Below, in pieces: positions 6,746-15,862 of a stretch of DNA of 45,950 bases. Both the position numbers and the translations under genes were made by a program. The notes below the pieces were generated by a model. That model made no database searches and was not told the DNA's origin. It saw only the letters and a list, made by a program, of their open reading frames with translations. The stretch is from positions 1 through 45,950 of the forward strand of contig BNTW01000012.1 of assembly GCA_025996895.1 (NCBI GenBank), given 5' to 3'. This DNA comes from Bacteroidia bacterium. GTDB taxonomy: Bacteria; Bacteroidota; Bacteroidia; Bacteroidales; Azobacteroidaceae. Numbering within the stretch: the stretch's first letter is position 1; every line of letters starts with the position of its first letter.

Positions 6746-8431
6746 ATGATAAAGTTTCTAATTTCCCGTCCGGTAGCAGTTTGCATGGTATTTACGGCAT
6801 TGTTTATTTTGGGTATTGTTACCTATTTGAATGTGCCGGTGTCGTTGCTGCCTGATATTGCCATTCCTGAAATTACCGTACAGGTTTCGGGTAAAAACCG
6901 GTCGGCAAGGGAATTGGAAAATACGGCAGTAAGTCCTATACGGCAACAGTTATTGCAAATCGGGAAATTACGCGACATCCGCACCGAAACGCGCGACGGC
7001 AATGCGCTTATCCGCCTGAGCTTTCAATATGGAGCGAATACGGATCTGGCTTTTATCGAAGTCAATGAAAAAATAGATGCGGCTATGAATTATATCCCGC
7101 GCGACATCGACCGTCCGCGAGTGATCAAAGCCAGCGCGACCGATATTCCGGTTTTCAATTTGAATTTAACGTTGAAAGATGACGATCTACGCTTCCTTGA
7201 CCTGTGCGAACTTGCCGAAACCGTTATTAAACGGCAAATCGAGCAATTGCCCCAAGTGGCGATGGTCGATATGACCGGATTAGTCAATAAAGAAGTGGTG
7301 ATACTTCCCGACAAAAAATTGCTGGTAATCACCGGAATCACGCTTTCCGACATTGAAACGGTGTTAAACCACAACAATATCGAGCCGGGCAGCATGATGG
7401 TGCGCGACGGTTATTACGAATACAATATCAAGTTTTCGGCGGTGTTGCGCACTCTGGAAGACATTCAAAATATCTATATCCGGAAAAACGACCGGATACT
7501 TCAGTTGAAAGACATTGCGCAAATCGAAATTGTTCCGGAAAAAGAAAAAGGAATAGCTTTATACAATGGGAAACAAGCTGTTTCGCTGGCCATTATTAAA
7601 CAGTCAGACGAAAATATGAGTAATATGCAAAATGCCATGAACGGCGTGATTGACCGTTTCCGTCATACTTATCCGGAAATCGAGTTCAGCATTTCCCAAA
7701 ATCAGACCGAATTGCTGGATTATACCATTTCCAACCTGCAACAAAACCTGATATTGGCGTTTATTTTCGTTTGTTTGGTTTCGGTTTTGTTCATGCGCGA
7801 CATCAAGTCGCCTTTAATTATTGGGTTGAGCATGTTTATATCGCTGGTTACCAGCCTGTTGTTCTTCTATCTGTTTCACATATCCCTCAATGTGGTTTCG
7901 TTGACCGGATTGATTCTTGCCTTGGGAATGATGATAGACAATTCAATTATTGTAACGGACAACATCGGCCAGTATCATCAAAAAGGACTTTCGATAGAGG
8001 AGGCCTGCGTTAAGGGAACAAACGAGGTCATCACACCAATGTTGAGTTCGGTATTTACTACGATTGTCGTTTTTGTACCACTGATTTTCCTGAGCGGTAT
8101 TGCCGGTGCTATCTTCTTCGATCAGGCGTTTTCGGTAACAATCGGCTTGCTGGTATCCTACATCATCGGAATTGGCTTGTTGCCGGTGCTGTACAAGCTT
8201 GCTTTTTCAAAGCAAGCGGTACGAGGTGCACCGTACACCCTGTACCGTGCACCCCAAAAGAGAAATCTTCTCTTTTGGACTGGTTTTATGACGCCGGCAT
8301 TCATTGGGTTTTCTCTCATAAAATTCTTACAACCGTCATTATGCTGGCCATTTTTCCTTTGTGTTTTTGGTTATTTACAATCATTCCCAAAGAAAAAATG
8401 CCGGATATCAGTCAAAACGAGTTATTGGTGA
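6746..8431 (+). CDS. RND efflux permease 1, N-terminal half (reading frame broken near 8216-8275)
   Basis: The start is the ATG at 6746 (MIKFLISRPVAVCM), not the TTG at 6737. This half contains membrane segment 1, the first porter domain (SVLPDIA-like SLLPDIAIPEITVQVSG, NEKIDAAMNYIP) and membrane segments 2-6 with the Asp-containing core LGMMIDNSIIVTDN. After LPVLYKLAFSKQ it enters a GTGCAC-type repeat, and beyond about residue 505 the translation is out-of-frame sequence up to the stop at 8431. The rest of the pump continues in the -1 frame from 8275. A normal RND permease is ~1020 residues in one chain; the two halves here add up to that length. The gene may be a true frameshift, a two-gene pump or a sequencing error. 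Confidence 0.8.
   Translation: MIKFLISRPVAVCMVFTALFILGIVTYLNVPVSLLPDIAIPEITVQVSGKNRSARELENTAVSPIRQQLLQIGKLRDIRTETRDGNALIRLSFQYGANTDLAFIEVNEKIDAAMNYIPRDIDRPRVIKASATDIPVFNLNLTLKDDDLRFLDLCELAETVIKRQIEQLPQVAMVDMTGLVNKEVVILPDKKLLVITGITLSDIETVLNHNNIEPGSMMVRDGYYEYNIKFSAVLRTLEDIQNIYIRKNDRILQLKDIAQIEIVPEKEKGIALYNGKQAVSLAIIKQSDENMSNMQNAMNGVIDRFRHTYPEIEFSISQNQTELLDYTISNLQQNLILAFIFVCLVSVLFMRDIKSPLIIGLSMFISLVTSLLFFYLFHISLNVVSLTGLILALGMMIDNSIIVTDNIGQYHQKGLSIEEACVKGTNEVITPMLSSVFTTIVVFVPLIFLSGIAGAIFFDQAFSVTIGLLVSYIIGIGLLPVLYKLAFSKQAVRGAPYTLYRAPQKRNLLFWTGFMTPAFIGFSLIKFLQPSLCWPFFLCVFGYLQSFPKKKCRISVKTSYW
8216..8253 (-). repeat. GTGCAC-type dispersed repeat, copy 3, at the RND frameshift
   Basis: Contains GAGGTGCACCGTACACC and TGTACCGTGCACC. 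It lies at the junction between the two RND halves, in the cytoplasmic linker between membrane segments 6 and 7. The two reading frames change over within or just after it. Confidence 0.65.
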
Positions 8432-9813
8432 ATATCGAATGGAACTCAACGATTCATGTTGAAGAAAATAAGGAACGTACCGTCGCCCTTCTCGACTTTT
8501 TGGATAAACAGATCATCGAACATTTGGCTTTGGTTGCCCGACAACAGTATGTCTTGAACAGGGACAAGGAACAAACATCGTCGGAAACGCAGGTCTATTT
8601 AAAAACACCCCGTAAAAAAGATATTCCCGGTATTAAGAAAACTATCAATACTTATTTTTCCGACCGATATCCGGAGGCTATCGTGTCTTTTACGCCGGCA
8701 GGAACGATTTTTGAAAAGATTTTTACTACCGGCGATCCCGATTTAACGGTAGAATACTATGCCAAAAACCGCAGTGAAGCCCCCGATGCATTAAGTATCC
8801 GCCGTTTGGAAAAAGATATACAGCAGGCAACCGGTGAAACGCCGGTGGGAGTGTCTTTTCAAAAACAGCTGAATTTACAAATCGACCGGGAAAAACTACT
8901 GCTTTATAAGGTATCCTACGATGAAGTGTATCAGGCATTAAAAACCGGATTCAGGGAAAATGAATTTGCCTTACTACGTTCCTATCAGCAATACCTGCCG
9001 ATTGTGCTGGGAAACGAAAATCAAAATGTACGCGAAGTGATTGACAATATCCTGATAGACGTTTCAGGTAACGAAAGCGGAACAAGGTTGCAGATTCCGC
9101 TTAGTGTTTTCGTGTCGGTTACTCCTGCCGAAGATTTAAAAACAATTGTTGCCGGAAAGAACGGCGAATACATTCCCTTGAATTTTTACACTACGGATAA
9201 GCCTCAAAAAATCATGCAGGCAGCAAAACAAAATATCGAAAAAGAAAATCGTTGGGAAATTGATTTTTCAGGCAATTTTTTCTCCAACCGGAAAATGATC
9301 GGGGAATTGTTTGTTATCCTGCTAATCTCCATTTTGCTGATGTATTTTATCCTGGCTGCACAATTTGAGAGTTTTATACAACCATTGATTGTGTTGCTGG
9401 AGATACCGATAGATATAGCTGCCGCTTTGGGTTTGTTGATCGTGCTGGGACACAGCTTAAACCTGATGTCGGCGATCGGCATTGTGATTACTTGCGGCAT
9501 CATCATCAATGATAGTATTTTGAAAGTGGATATGATGAACCAGTTGCGCAGGGAAGGTTATCTGTTGATGGATGCCATTCACGAAGCCGGCCGCCGGCGA
9601 TTGAAAGCGATTTTGATGACCAGCCTGACATCTATCGTCTGTATGCTTCCTTTATTGTTCAGCAGCGATATGGGATCGGAACTGGAAAAGCCTTTGGCAA
9701 TTGCAGCTATCGGCGGAATGTTTATCGGAACGCTCGTCAGTCTGTTTGTGGTGCCGCTGGTGTATTGGAGAATATATAAAATTCACGAATTACAAATTAC
9801 GAATTACGAATGA
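8275..9813 (+). CDS. RND efflux permease 1, C-terminal half (-1 frame relative to the first half)
   Basis: The frame has no ATG at the junction; the first usable codon is TTG at 8275 (then DWFYDAGIHWVFSHKI). It contains membrane segment 7, the second porter domain (ISQNELLVNIEWN, PEAIVSFTPAG) and segments 8-12 (FVILLISILLMYFILAAQFESF, LMSAIGIVITCGIIINDS). This is exactly the half missing from 6746-8431, so the two are best read as one frameshifted gene. Its tail (IHELQITNYE) comes from a short tandem ATTACGAATTACGAAT repeat at the stop. The stop overlaps the TolC-like start as ATGA. Confidence 0.8.
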   Translation: MDWFYDAGIHWVFSHKILTTVIMLAIFPLCFWLFTIIPKEKMPDISQNELLVNIEWNSTIHVEENKERTVALLDFLDKQIIEHLALVARQQYVLNRDKEQTSSETQVYLKTPRKKDIPGIKKTINTYFSDRYPEAIVSFTPAGTIFEKIFTTGDPDLTVEYYAKNRSEAPDALSIRRLEKDIQQATGETPVGVSFQKQLNLQIDREKLLLYKVSYDEVYQALKTGFRENEFALLRSYQQYLPIVLGNENQNVREVIDNILIDVSGNESGTRLQIPLSVFVSVTPAEDLKTIVAGKNGEYIPLNFYTTDKPQKIMQAAKQNIEKENRWEIDFSGNFFSNRKMIGELFVILLISILLMYFILAAQFESFIQPLIVLLEIPIDIAAALGLLIVLGHSLNLMSAIGIVITCGIIINDSILKVDMMNQLRREGYLLMDAIHEAGRRRLKAILMTSLTSIVCMLPLLFSSDMGSELEKPLAIAAIGGMFIGTLVSLFVVPLVYWRIYKIHELQITNYE

Positions 9814-11288
9814 AAAAGATATATGTTTTTTTGTTTATGGCTTGCTGTTCGTTGCATTGTACCTTTGCACAACAGGTAGAATTGACGCTGATCCGCAGCA
9901 TTGAGATTGCGACAGACAGTTCGCTGCAGGCATTTAGTGCTAAAAACCTGTATCAGGCAAGTTATTGGGAATTTCGGTCATTCAAAGCCGGCCGTCTTCC
10001 GTCGCTCAACCTGACCATGACACCCTTGCAATATTACCGGGATATTACCCGGCGTTACGATTCTGATGCTAATTTAGATGTTTACCGGCAACAGCAATCT
10101 TTGTATTCTTTCGGAAATTTGTCGATTAAACAAAATTTCGATCTCACAGGGGGGACATTTTATATTGATTCCGAATTGGGATATATCCGGAACTTAGGCG
10201 AAAAGGTATATTCTCAATTTACGGCAGTGCCTTTCCGAATCGGTTATTCACAAAATTTATTCGGTTTCAATGGTTTCAAGTGGGAAAAGAGAATTGAGCC
10301 GCTCAAATATGAAAAAGCCCGGAAACAATATTTATACGACCGGGAAACGATCTCGGAAACATCTACCGAACATTTTTTCAATCTGGCTATGACGCAAACC
10401 GAATACGATATGGCAAAAGACAATGTTGTTTCCAGCGATACTTTATACAAAATCGGGCAGGCGCGGCATCAAATTGCGTCTATCTCGCAGGCCGATTTAC
10501 TCACACTGAAATTGGACGTCGTCAATGCACAAAACACGCTGAAAAATGCGGAAATCAGCCTGAAAAGAGCCATGTTCAGTTTTGCCTCGTATCTGAACAT
10601 GGAGAAGGAAACGCAAATCCGCCTGACACTTCCCGGCCGTCCGAAAGATTTGGATATTTCGGCTGATGCAGCCTTACAACAAGCGCAAGAGAATAATCCC
10701 GATTTTTTAAGGAACAAGCAGGAAGTGTTGGAAGCGGAACGTGAAGTGGATCGAACACAAAAAAGTGCTGTTTTTGATGCCAGCTTTTCGGTAAGTATCG
10801 GTTTCAACCAAGTAGCCAATACTTTTTCGGATGCTTATCGTCATCCATTGCAGCAAGACGTTGTTTCGATAGGCTTTTCCATTCCGCTGGTCGATTGGGG
10901 CGTTCGGAAAGGAAGAGCCAATATGGCGCGTAACAATCTGAATGTCATTAAAATTTCCGTACAGCAGAAAGAATTAAATCTGGAACAGGAAGTGGTGATG
11001 ATTGTCAATGATTTCAATATCCAGCAAGACATGATTCGCAGTGCGGAAGAGGCATTGGAATTGGCAAACATGGCTTATCAAATGACAAAAGAGCGTTTTA
11101 TTATCGGAAAAGCGGATATGAACAGTCTGACGCTTTCGTTAAACCGTCAGAAGGAAGCGAAGAAAAATTATATTCAGGCCTTGAAAAATTATTGGTTGAG
11201 TTATTATAAAATCCGCAAATTGACTTTGTTTGATTTTGAAAGAGAACAGCCGCTGTCTATTGTTAATTATCCTTTGTCTGTTCGATGA
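9810..11288 (+). CDS. TolC-family outer-membrane efflux protein
   Basis: 492 residues. A signal peptide (MKKIYVFLFMACCSLHCTFAQQ) is followed by the duplicated long-helix and beta-hairpin pattern of TolC proteins: AEISLKRAMFSFASYLNME and DNFNIQQDMIRSAEEALELA-like helices, and a strand segment FSIPLVDWGVRKGRA near residue 365. The protein should form the trimeric outer-membrane channel of the pump. It overlaps the upstream pump half and the downstream pump by ATGA, so translation is probably coupled. The last residues (PLSIVNYPLSVR) are encoded by a TTGTTAATTATC-type simple sequence common at Bacteroidota gene ends. Confidence 0.88.
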   Translation: MKKIYVFLFMACCSLHCTFAQQVELTLIRSIEIATDSSLQAFSAKNLYQASYWEFRSFKAGRLPSLNLTMTPLQYYRDITRRYDSDANLDVYRQQQSLYSFGNLSIKQNFDLTGGTFYIDSELGYIRNLGEKVYSQFTAVPFRIGYSQNLFGFNGFKWEKRIEPLKYEKARKQYLYDRETISETSTEHFFNLAMTQTEYDMAKDNVVSSDTLYKIGQARHQIASISQADLLTLKLDVVNAQNTLKNAEISLKRAMFSFASYLNMEKETQIRLTLPGRPKDLDISADAALQQAQENNPDFLRNKQEVLEAEREVDRTQKSAVFDASFSVSIGFNQVANTFSDAYRHPLQQDVVSIGFSIPLVDWGVRKGRANMARNNLNVIKISVQQKELNLEQEVVMIVNDFNIQQDMIRSAEEALELANMAYQMTKERFIIGKADMNSLTLSLNRQKEAKKNYIQALKNYWLSYYKIRKLTLFDFEREQPLSIVNYPLSVR

Positions 11289-14200
11289 AATCTTCGTTCT
11301 CAATAATCGTAATATTTGTCTGCCTGTCGCTGATCGGGTTGGCACTTATTCCCTTATTGCCCGTCAAACTTTCACCTTCCCTGTCGCTTCCCCAGATAAG
11401 CATTTCGTTCAATTTGCCTGGAAATGCGTCGCGTGTAGTGGAGATGGAAGCGACCTCCCGCTTGGAAGCGATGTTGAGCCGGATAAAAGGAATAGAAAAT
11501 ATCAGTTCCACTTCCGGAAACGGCTGGGGGAACATTTCTATTCGTTTCGACAAGCATACTAATCCGGATGCTGCCCGGTTTGAAGTGTCTTCAGTCATCC
11601 GGCAAATCTGGCCATACTTACCGCAAGGCATGAGTTATCCGTCGATTTCGCTCAATCGTTCGGACGAAAATGCCAATCGTCCGTTTTTGGTTTTTACAGT
11701 GAACGCTCCGGCAAGTCCTATCCTCATTCAACAATTTGCAGAAAACAACATCAAATCCAAACTGGCGCAGATAGAAGGAGTAAATCGCATAGATGTAACC
11801 GGAGCCATGCCAATGGAATGGCAATTGGAATACGATTACGAACAATTGGAAATAACCGGCCTGACGGTTGCGGATATTCAATCGGCGATTTCCAATTATT
11901 TGAACAGGGAATTTTTGGGAAATGAAGAAACCCGCATCGCACTGATTCCCGAAAATAGCGGACTGAATACGTTTGATCCGAAACAGATAACCGTAAAAAA
12001 CATGAACGGCAAACTGATTACTTTGGATCAGTTGGTTTCCGTTTCTCATACCGAACAAGAAGCGTCATCCTATTACCGGATTAATGGATTAAATTCTATT
12101 TATCTGTCCATCACAGCAGATGATCAGGCCAATCAATTAGCCCTCAGTCGTTTGATAAAAGATAAGCTGAACGGAATTCAACCGCTTTTTCCGGCCGGAT
12201 ACGAAATTCATACGGCTTACGATGCAACGGAATATATCCAAAAAGAATTAGATAAGATTTATTTCCGCACCGGATTAACTTTGCTGATTCTGCTACTGTT
12301 TGTCGTGATTGTTTATCGCAGTTTCAAATATTCCCTGCTGATATTTTTGTCTCTGTTTATGAATATTGCCATTGCAGTTGTATTTTATTATTTCGGCAAA
12401 CTGGAAATGCAACTTTATTCATTGGCCGGAATTACGATTTCCTTAACTTTAGTAATAGACAACAGCATTGTGATGTCGGATCAGATTATCCGTCAGCACA
12501 ACCGGAAAGCATTTTTAGCTATTCTGGCGGCGACGCTTACTACGATTGCATCGTTAGTCATTATTTTTTTCATGGACGAAAAAATCCGGTTAAACTTGCA
12601 GGATTTTGCCAAAGTAATCATCATCAACCTGGCCGTATCCTTGTTTGTCGCTTTGTTTTTTGTCCCCGCACTGATCGAAAAACTCAATTTGGGTACACGG
12701 TGCAGGGTGCACGGTACACGAAAACGCCGAGTCATGCACCGTGTACCGCATACCTTTACTTGGCGGTTTCGTGTTCCGGTTTGCATCTTGCTTATTCTGG
12801 CTTTCGGCTTGCCGGTATTTTTATTACCTGAAAAATTGTCTGGCGACAGTCAATGGGATAAATTATATAATCAGACATTGGGTTCCGATTTTTACAAGGA
12901 AAAGATAAAACCGCATACCGACGTCTATCTGGGAGGCACGTTGCGCCTGTTCGTACAAAAAGTATTTGAAGGAAGTTATTTTACCGACCGCCAGGAAACT
13001 ACTATTTACCTGACGGCGACCTTGCCTAACGGATCCACCATAGCACAAATGAATAACCTGATACAACGCATGGAAAATTATATCAGTCAATTTCCCGAAG
13101 TCAGGCAATTTCAAACCAATATTCAGAATGCACGCCGGGCAGAAATCAGTATTCAATTTACGAAACAAAGCGAACGGAGCGGATTTCCCTATCTTTTAAA
13201 ATCAAAACTAATTAGTAAATCGCTGGAATTGGGCGGCGGCAGTTGGGGTGTTTTCGGATTGGGAGATGGTTTCAGTAATGACGTCAGGGAAACGGCCGGC
13301 TCATACCGGGTCGTTCTGCGTGGATTTAATTACGATGAACTGTCGGAATTGGCAGGGAAATTCAAATCAAAACTGATGGAACACCGGCGAATTAAAGATG
13401 TAACCATCCATTCGGAGTTCAGTTGGTTTAAAGATAATTATCAGGAATTTACATTTAACTTGAATCGCGAACGGCTGGCACAGGAAAACATATTGCCCAT
13501 TCAATTATTTGCTTCCCTGAAACAGACTTTCGGAAAAGAAATAGCTGCCGGACAAATTTTGGGAGAACAGGGTCAGGAACGTATTGTACTTCATTCACGG
13601 CAATCGGAAGAGTATGATGTCTGGAGTCTGGAGCATTTTCCGGAAAAAGCCGGAAAGGATAAAACATATAAATTGGGTACTTTAGCTGTTTTGGAAAAGA
13701 CACAAGCTCCGCAAAATATTGTTAAAGAAAACCAGCAATATCGCCTGTGTCTGCAATATGAATATATCGGTGCTTACGAACAGGGAAAAAAAGTTTTGGA
13801 ACGCAATATAGATGAATTTAAAGAAAAACTTCCTATGGGCTACAGCATCGAAAACGAGGAATACCACTGGAATTGGGGAAAAGACAACAGCAAGCAATAC
13901 ATCTTGTTGTTGTTGATTTTCGTTATTATCTACTTTATGTGCAGCATTTTATTTAATTCCTTGACCCAGCCCTTGTCGGTAATTTTTGTCATTCCAATTT
14001 CGTTCATTGGTGTTTTCCTCACGTTCTACCTTTTCCGGTTAAATTTTGACCAAGGCGGATTTGCTTCTTTTATCTTGCTGTGCGGCCTTTCCGTAAATGC
14101 TAATATTTACCTTATCAACGAATACAACAATATTCGGAAGAAAAGGAAAATTTCGCCACTTCAAGCCTATATTAATGCATGGAATGTTAAACTACGTCCG

Positions 14201-14386
14201 CTCTTCTTAACCGTTATATCCACTATTTTAGGTTTCATACCCTTTATGACAGGGGATAACAAAGAGGCCTTTTGGTTTCCGTTGGCAGCCGGAACAATCG
14301 GCGGATTAATCTTATCGCTGGTTGGAACATTTTTGTTTTTGCCACTGTTTATGGGAGTCGCCAAACCGGCAAACAAAGGGATTTAA
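11285..14386 (+). CDS. RND efflux permease 2 (full length)
   Basis: 1033 residues, a complete RND permease: membrane segment 1 (SIIVIFVCLSLIGLALIPLLP), porter domain 1, segments 2-6 with the core Asp (SLTLVIDNSIVMSD), porter domain 2 and segments 7-12 (LLIFVIIYFMCSILFNSL, LLCGLSVNANIYLINEYN). The central linker carries an in-frame GTGCAC-type repeat (GTRCRVHGTRKRRVMHRVPH, around residues 470-490), at the same place where pump 1 has its repeat and frameshift. Two RND permeases with one adaptor and one channel suggest a heteromeric pump in the manner of MdtBC (inference). If pump 1 is dead, this copy may carry the function alone. A hairpin terminator follows. Confidence 0.88.
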   Translation: MKSSFSIIVIFVCLSLIGLALIPLLPVKLSPSLSLPQISISFNLPGNASRVVEMEATSRLEAMLSRIKGIENISSTSGNGWGNISIRFDKHTNPDAARFEVSSVIRQIWPYLPQGMSYPSISLNRSDENANRPFLVFTVNAPASPILIQQFAENNIKSKLAQIEGVNRIDVTGAMPMEWQLEYDYEQLEITGLTVADIQSAISNYLNREFLGNEETRIALIPENSGLNTFDPKQITVKNMNGKLITLDQLVSVSHTEQEASSYYRINGLNSIYLSITADDQANQLALSRLIKDKLNGIQPLFPAGYEIHTAYDATEYIQKELDKIYFRTGLTLLILLLFVVIVYRSFKYSLLIFLSLFMNIAIAVVFYYFGKLEMQLYSLAGITISLTLVIDNSIVMSDQIIRQHNRKAFLAILAATLTTIASLVIIFFMDEKIRLNLQDFAKVIIINLAVSLFVALFFVPALIEKLNLGTRCRVHGTRKRRVMHRVPHTFTWRFRVPVCILLILAFGLPVFLLPEKLSGDSQWDKLYNQTLGSDFYKEKIKPHTDVYLGGTLRLFVQKVFEGSYFTDRQETTIYLTATLPNGSTIAQMNNLIQRMENYISQFPEVRQFQTNIQNARRAEISIQFTKQSERSGFPYLLKSKLISKSLELGGGSWGVFGLGDGFSNDVRETAGSYRVVLRGFNYDELSELAGKFKSKLMEHRRIKDVTIHSEFSWFKDNYQEFTFNLNRERLAQENILPIQLFASLKQTFGKEIAAGQILGEQGQERIVLHSRQSEEYDVWSLEHFPEKAGKDKTYKLGTLAVLEKTQAPQNIVKENQQYRLCLQYEYIGAYEQGKKVLERNIDEFKEKLPMGYSIENEEYHWNWGKDNSKQYILLLLIFVIIYFMCSILFNSLTQPLSVIFVIPISFIGVFLTFYLFRLNFDQGGFASFILLCGLSVNANIYLINEYNNIRKKRKISPLQAYINAWNVKLRPLFLTVISTILGFIPFMTGDNKEAFWFPLAAGTIGGLILSLVGTFLFLPLFMGVAKPANKGI
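12692..12753. repeat. GTGCAC-type dispersed repeat, copy 4 (coding, inverted pair)
   Basis: The left arm, GGTACACGGTGCAGGGTGCA continuing CGGTACACG, faces the right arm TGCACCGTGTACC. Together they would form a hairpin. In frame in RND permease 2, in the linker between its two halves. Confidence 0.7.
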
Positions 14387-14420
14387 ATTGGATATAATAG
14401 AGTGTGATTAAGTAAAAATC

Positions 14421-14438
14421 GGGGACTTTCAAATCCCC
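14421..14438 (+). terminator. hairpin terminator between convergent genes
   Basis: GGGGA (14421-14425), CTTTCAAA loop, TCCCC (14434-14438), then AATTTTCTTTT on the plus strand. A-rich sequence on the left (AAAAATC) gives the minus strand a T-rich tail too. It ends the efflux operon and overlaps the last codons of the convergent START-like gene. Confidence 0.65.
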
Positions 14439-14803
14439 AATTTTCTTTTCAATACTTTGATTTGCGTGTCCCAAAGCGTAATGATATCGTTTTTATCATC
14501 GGAAAAATCGGTTATTTCGAGTGTCAGGATGCCTGTCAGTTCATCCTTGTGCAGTCTGAATTCAAAATAAGTATCCGGTTCTTCTTCCAACCAGTGAAAC
14601 CGCACATAATTAAACGGATTGATGCCGGTTAATTCGGCTTCCGAAGGATATTTGTCCCAATAAAAAGTGAAAATATTCCCGTTCTCCGTTACGTTGTCCG
14701 CAAACCATTCCGAAAGTCCCGATGAAGTGGCCAATCGCGGCCACAAGTTATTAACGGACACTTTTTCCAACACATACTCGATATGAAACTTCTCTTTTTC
14801 CAT
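14429..14803 (-). CDS. START-like (SRPBCC/AHSA1) domain protein
   Basis: 124 residues, a single small helix-grip domain: MEKEKFHIEYVLEKVSVNNLWPRLATSSGLSEWFADNV, then beta-strands (FTFYWDKYPSEAELTG, NYVRFHWLEEEPDTYFEFRL) and a C-terminal helix (LWDTQIKVLKRKLGI). The SGLSEWFADNV segment is typical of the AHSA1-like group. Such proteins bind hydrophobic ligands or act as co-chaperones; the ligand in Bacteroidota is unknown. It is followed upstream on the minus strand by the DHOD-like gene. Confidence 0.75.
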   Translation of the reverse strand: MEKEKFHIEYVLEKVSVNNLWPRLATSSGLSEWFADNVTENGNIFTFYWDKYPSEAELTGINPFNYVRFHWLEEEPDTYFEFRLHKDELTGILTLEITDFSDDKNDIITLWDTQIKVLKRKLGI

Positions 14804-14877
14804 TTTGATTGCCGTTTGTCCGGCACAAGATACAAAATAGTTTTCAAACGAGAAAGATTTATCGCAAATTCTTTCTA

Positions 14878-15858
14878 TTAATCTCGATTAGAGTAATATT
14901 TCATGAATTGAATGCGTTCGTAAAGCGAAATATTTTCGTGCGTATAATTCAATTTTCCGCGAAATTCGTTGAGCGATTTGAAATTCATGCTGTGCGTCCA
15001 TTCTTCCATACTGCGCAACATCTGCGAAATAATTTCGTTCCCGTTTTGATACACCGTACTGCAAATTTGCACGACCGACGCGCCCGAAAGAATACACTTG
15101 ACCACCGCTTCCCAATCATGCACACCGGTCGCTGAAGCAATGGGAACATGGGGCAAGAGGCCGGAAACAATACCTGTCCAACGCAGTGTATCGCTGATGT
15201 CGGTCGGCGTACTAAATACATCGCCGGAAGTGATTTGCAAATGGTGAATGTCTATATCAGGCTGATAAAAACGATTGAACAGCACAACGCCCGACGCGCC
15301 CGCTTCATACATTTGATCGACCAGACTGACAATGTGGCTGAAATATTTACCGAATTTCACGATGACCGGAATGCGCACGGCTTCTTTCACTTTTTGGGTG
15401 ATATATATATAATCTTGTCCCAAACAACGAACGTCCTTATTCAGGCAGGCATTCAGCGCAAGCAGGTTTAACTCGATCGCGTCGGCCCCCGCCATTTCAA
15501 TCTGGTGGGCAAAATCCACCCACGAATCGTCTTTGTAGCAATTGATGCTGGCAATCACCGGTATCCGGCACGACTCTTTGGTCTGCTGTATCAATTGCAA
15601 ATAATGGGTTACTTCGTTCGTTTTGAAATAATTCAAAATGGATTCGTTGGATTGCTTGGCGTTTCCTTCCAACAATAACGAAGCGGAATCTTTGGAAATC
15701 TGCTCTTCAAACAGCGATTTCAACACCAGCGCGCCCGCACCGGCTTTCTCCAATTCTTTGTTTTTCTCCACACTATCCGTCAGCCCCGAACTGCCGATAA
15801 TAATAGGTGTGGGCAGGGAAAGTCCTGCAAAAGTTGTTTCAAAAAGTGTAGTATTCAT
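14878..15858 (-). CDS. dihydroorotate dehydrogenase-like protein
   Basis: 326 residues from the ATG at 15858; the longer frame to 15930 adds residues encoded inside the yggS gene and is less likely. It is a TIM-barrel flavoprotein of the DHOD superfamily: TTFAGLSLPTPIIIGSSGLT at the N-terminus, SINCYKDDSWVDFAHQIEMAGADAIELNL, VIVKFGKYFSHI with the Lys that contacts FMN and orotate, and ASATGVHDWEAVVKCILSGASVVQICS near the phosphate site. Bacteroidota carry this as a second copy beside pyrD; its true substrate is not known to me. Four bases from the yggS stop, so the two are probably co-transcribed. Confidence 0.78.
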   Translation of the reverse strand: MNTTLFETTFAGLSLPTPIIIGSSGLTDSVEKNKELEKAGAGALVLKSLFEEQISKDSASLLLEGNAKQSNESILNYFKTNEVTHYLQLIQQTKESCRIPVIASINCYKDDSWVDFAHQIEMAGADAIELNLLALNACLNKDVRCLGQDYIYITQKVKEAVRIPVIVKFGKYFSHIVSLVDQMYEAGASGVVLFNRFYQPDIDIHHLQITSGDVFSTPTDISDTLRWTGIVSGLLPHVPIASATGVHDWEAVVKCILSGASVVQICSTVYQNGNEIISQMLRSMEEWTHSMNFKSLNEFRGKLNYTHENISLYERIQFMKYYSNRD

Positions 15859-15862
15859 ATTG

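Noticed and set aside
8161..8431. Programmed -1 frameshifting between the two RND halves
   Set aside because: The CCCCAAAAG run is suggestive, but in the reading frame of the first half it does not form a standard X-XXY-YYZ slippery heptamer, and a repeat insertion or sequencing error is simpler.
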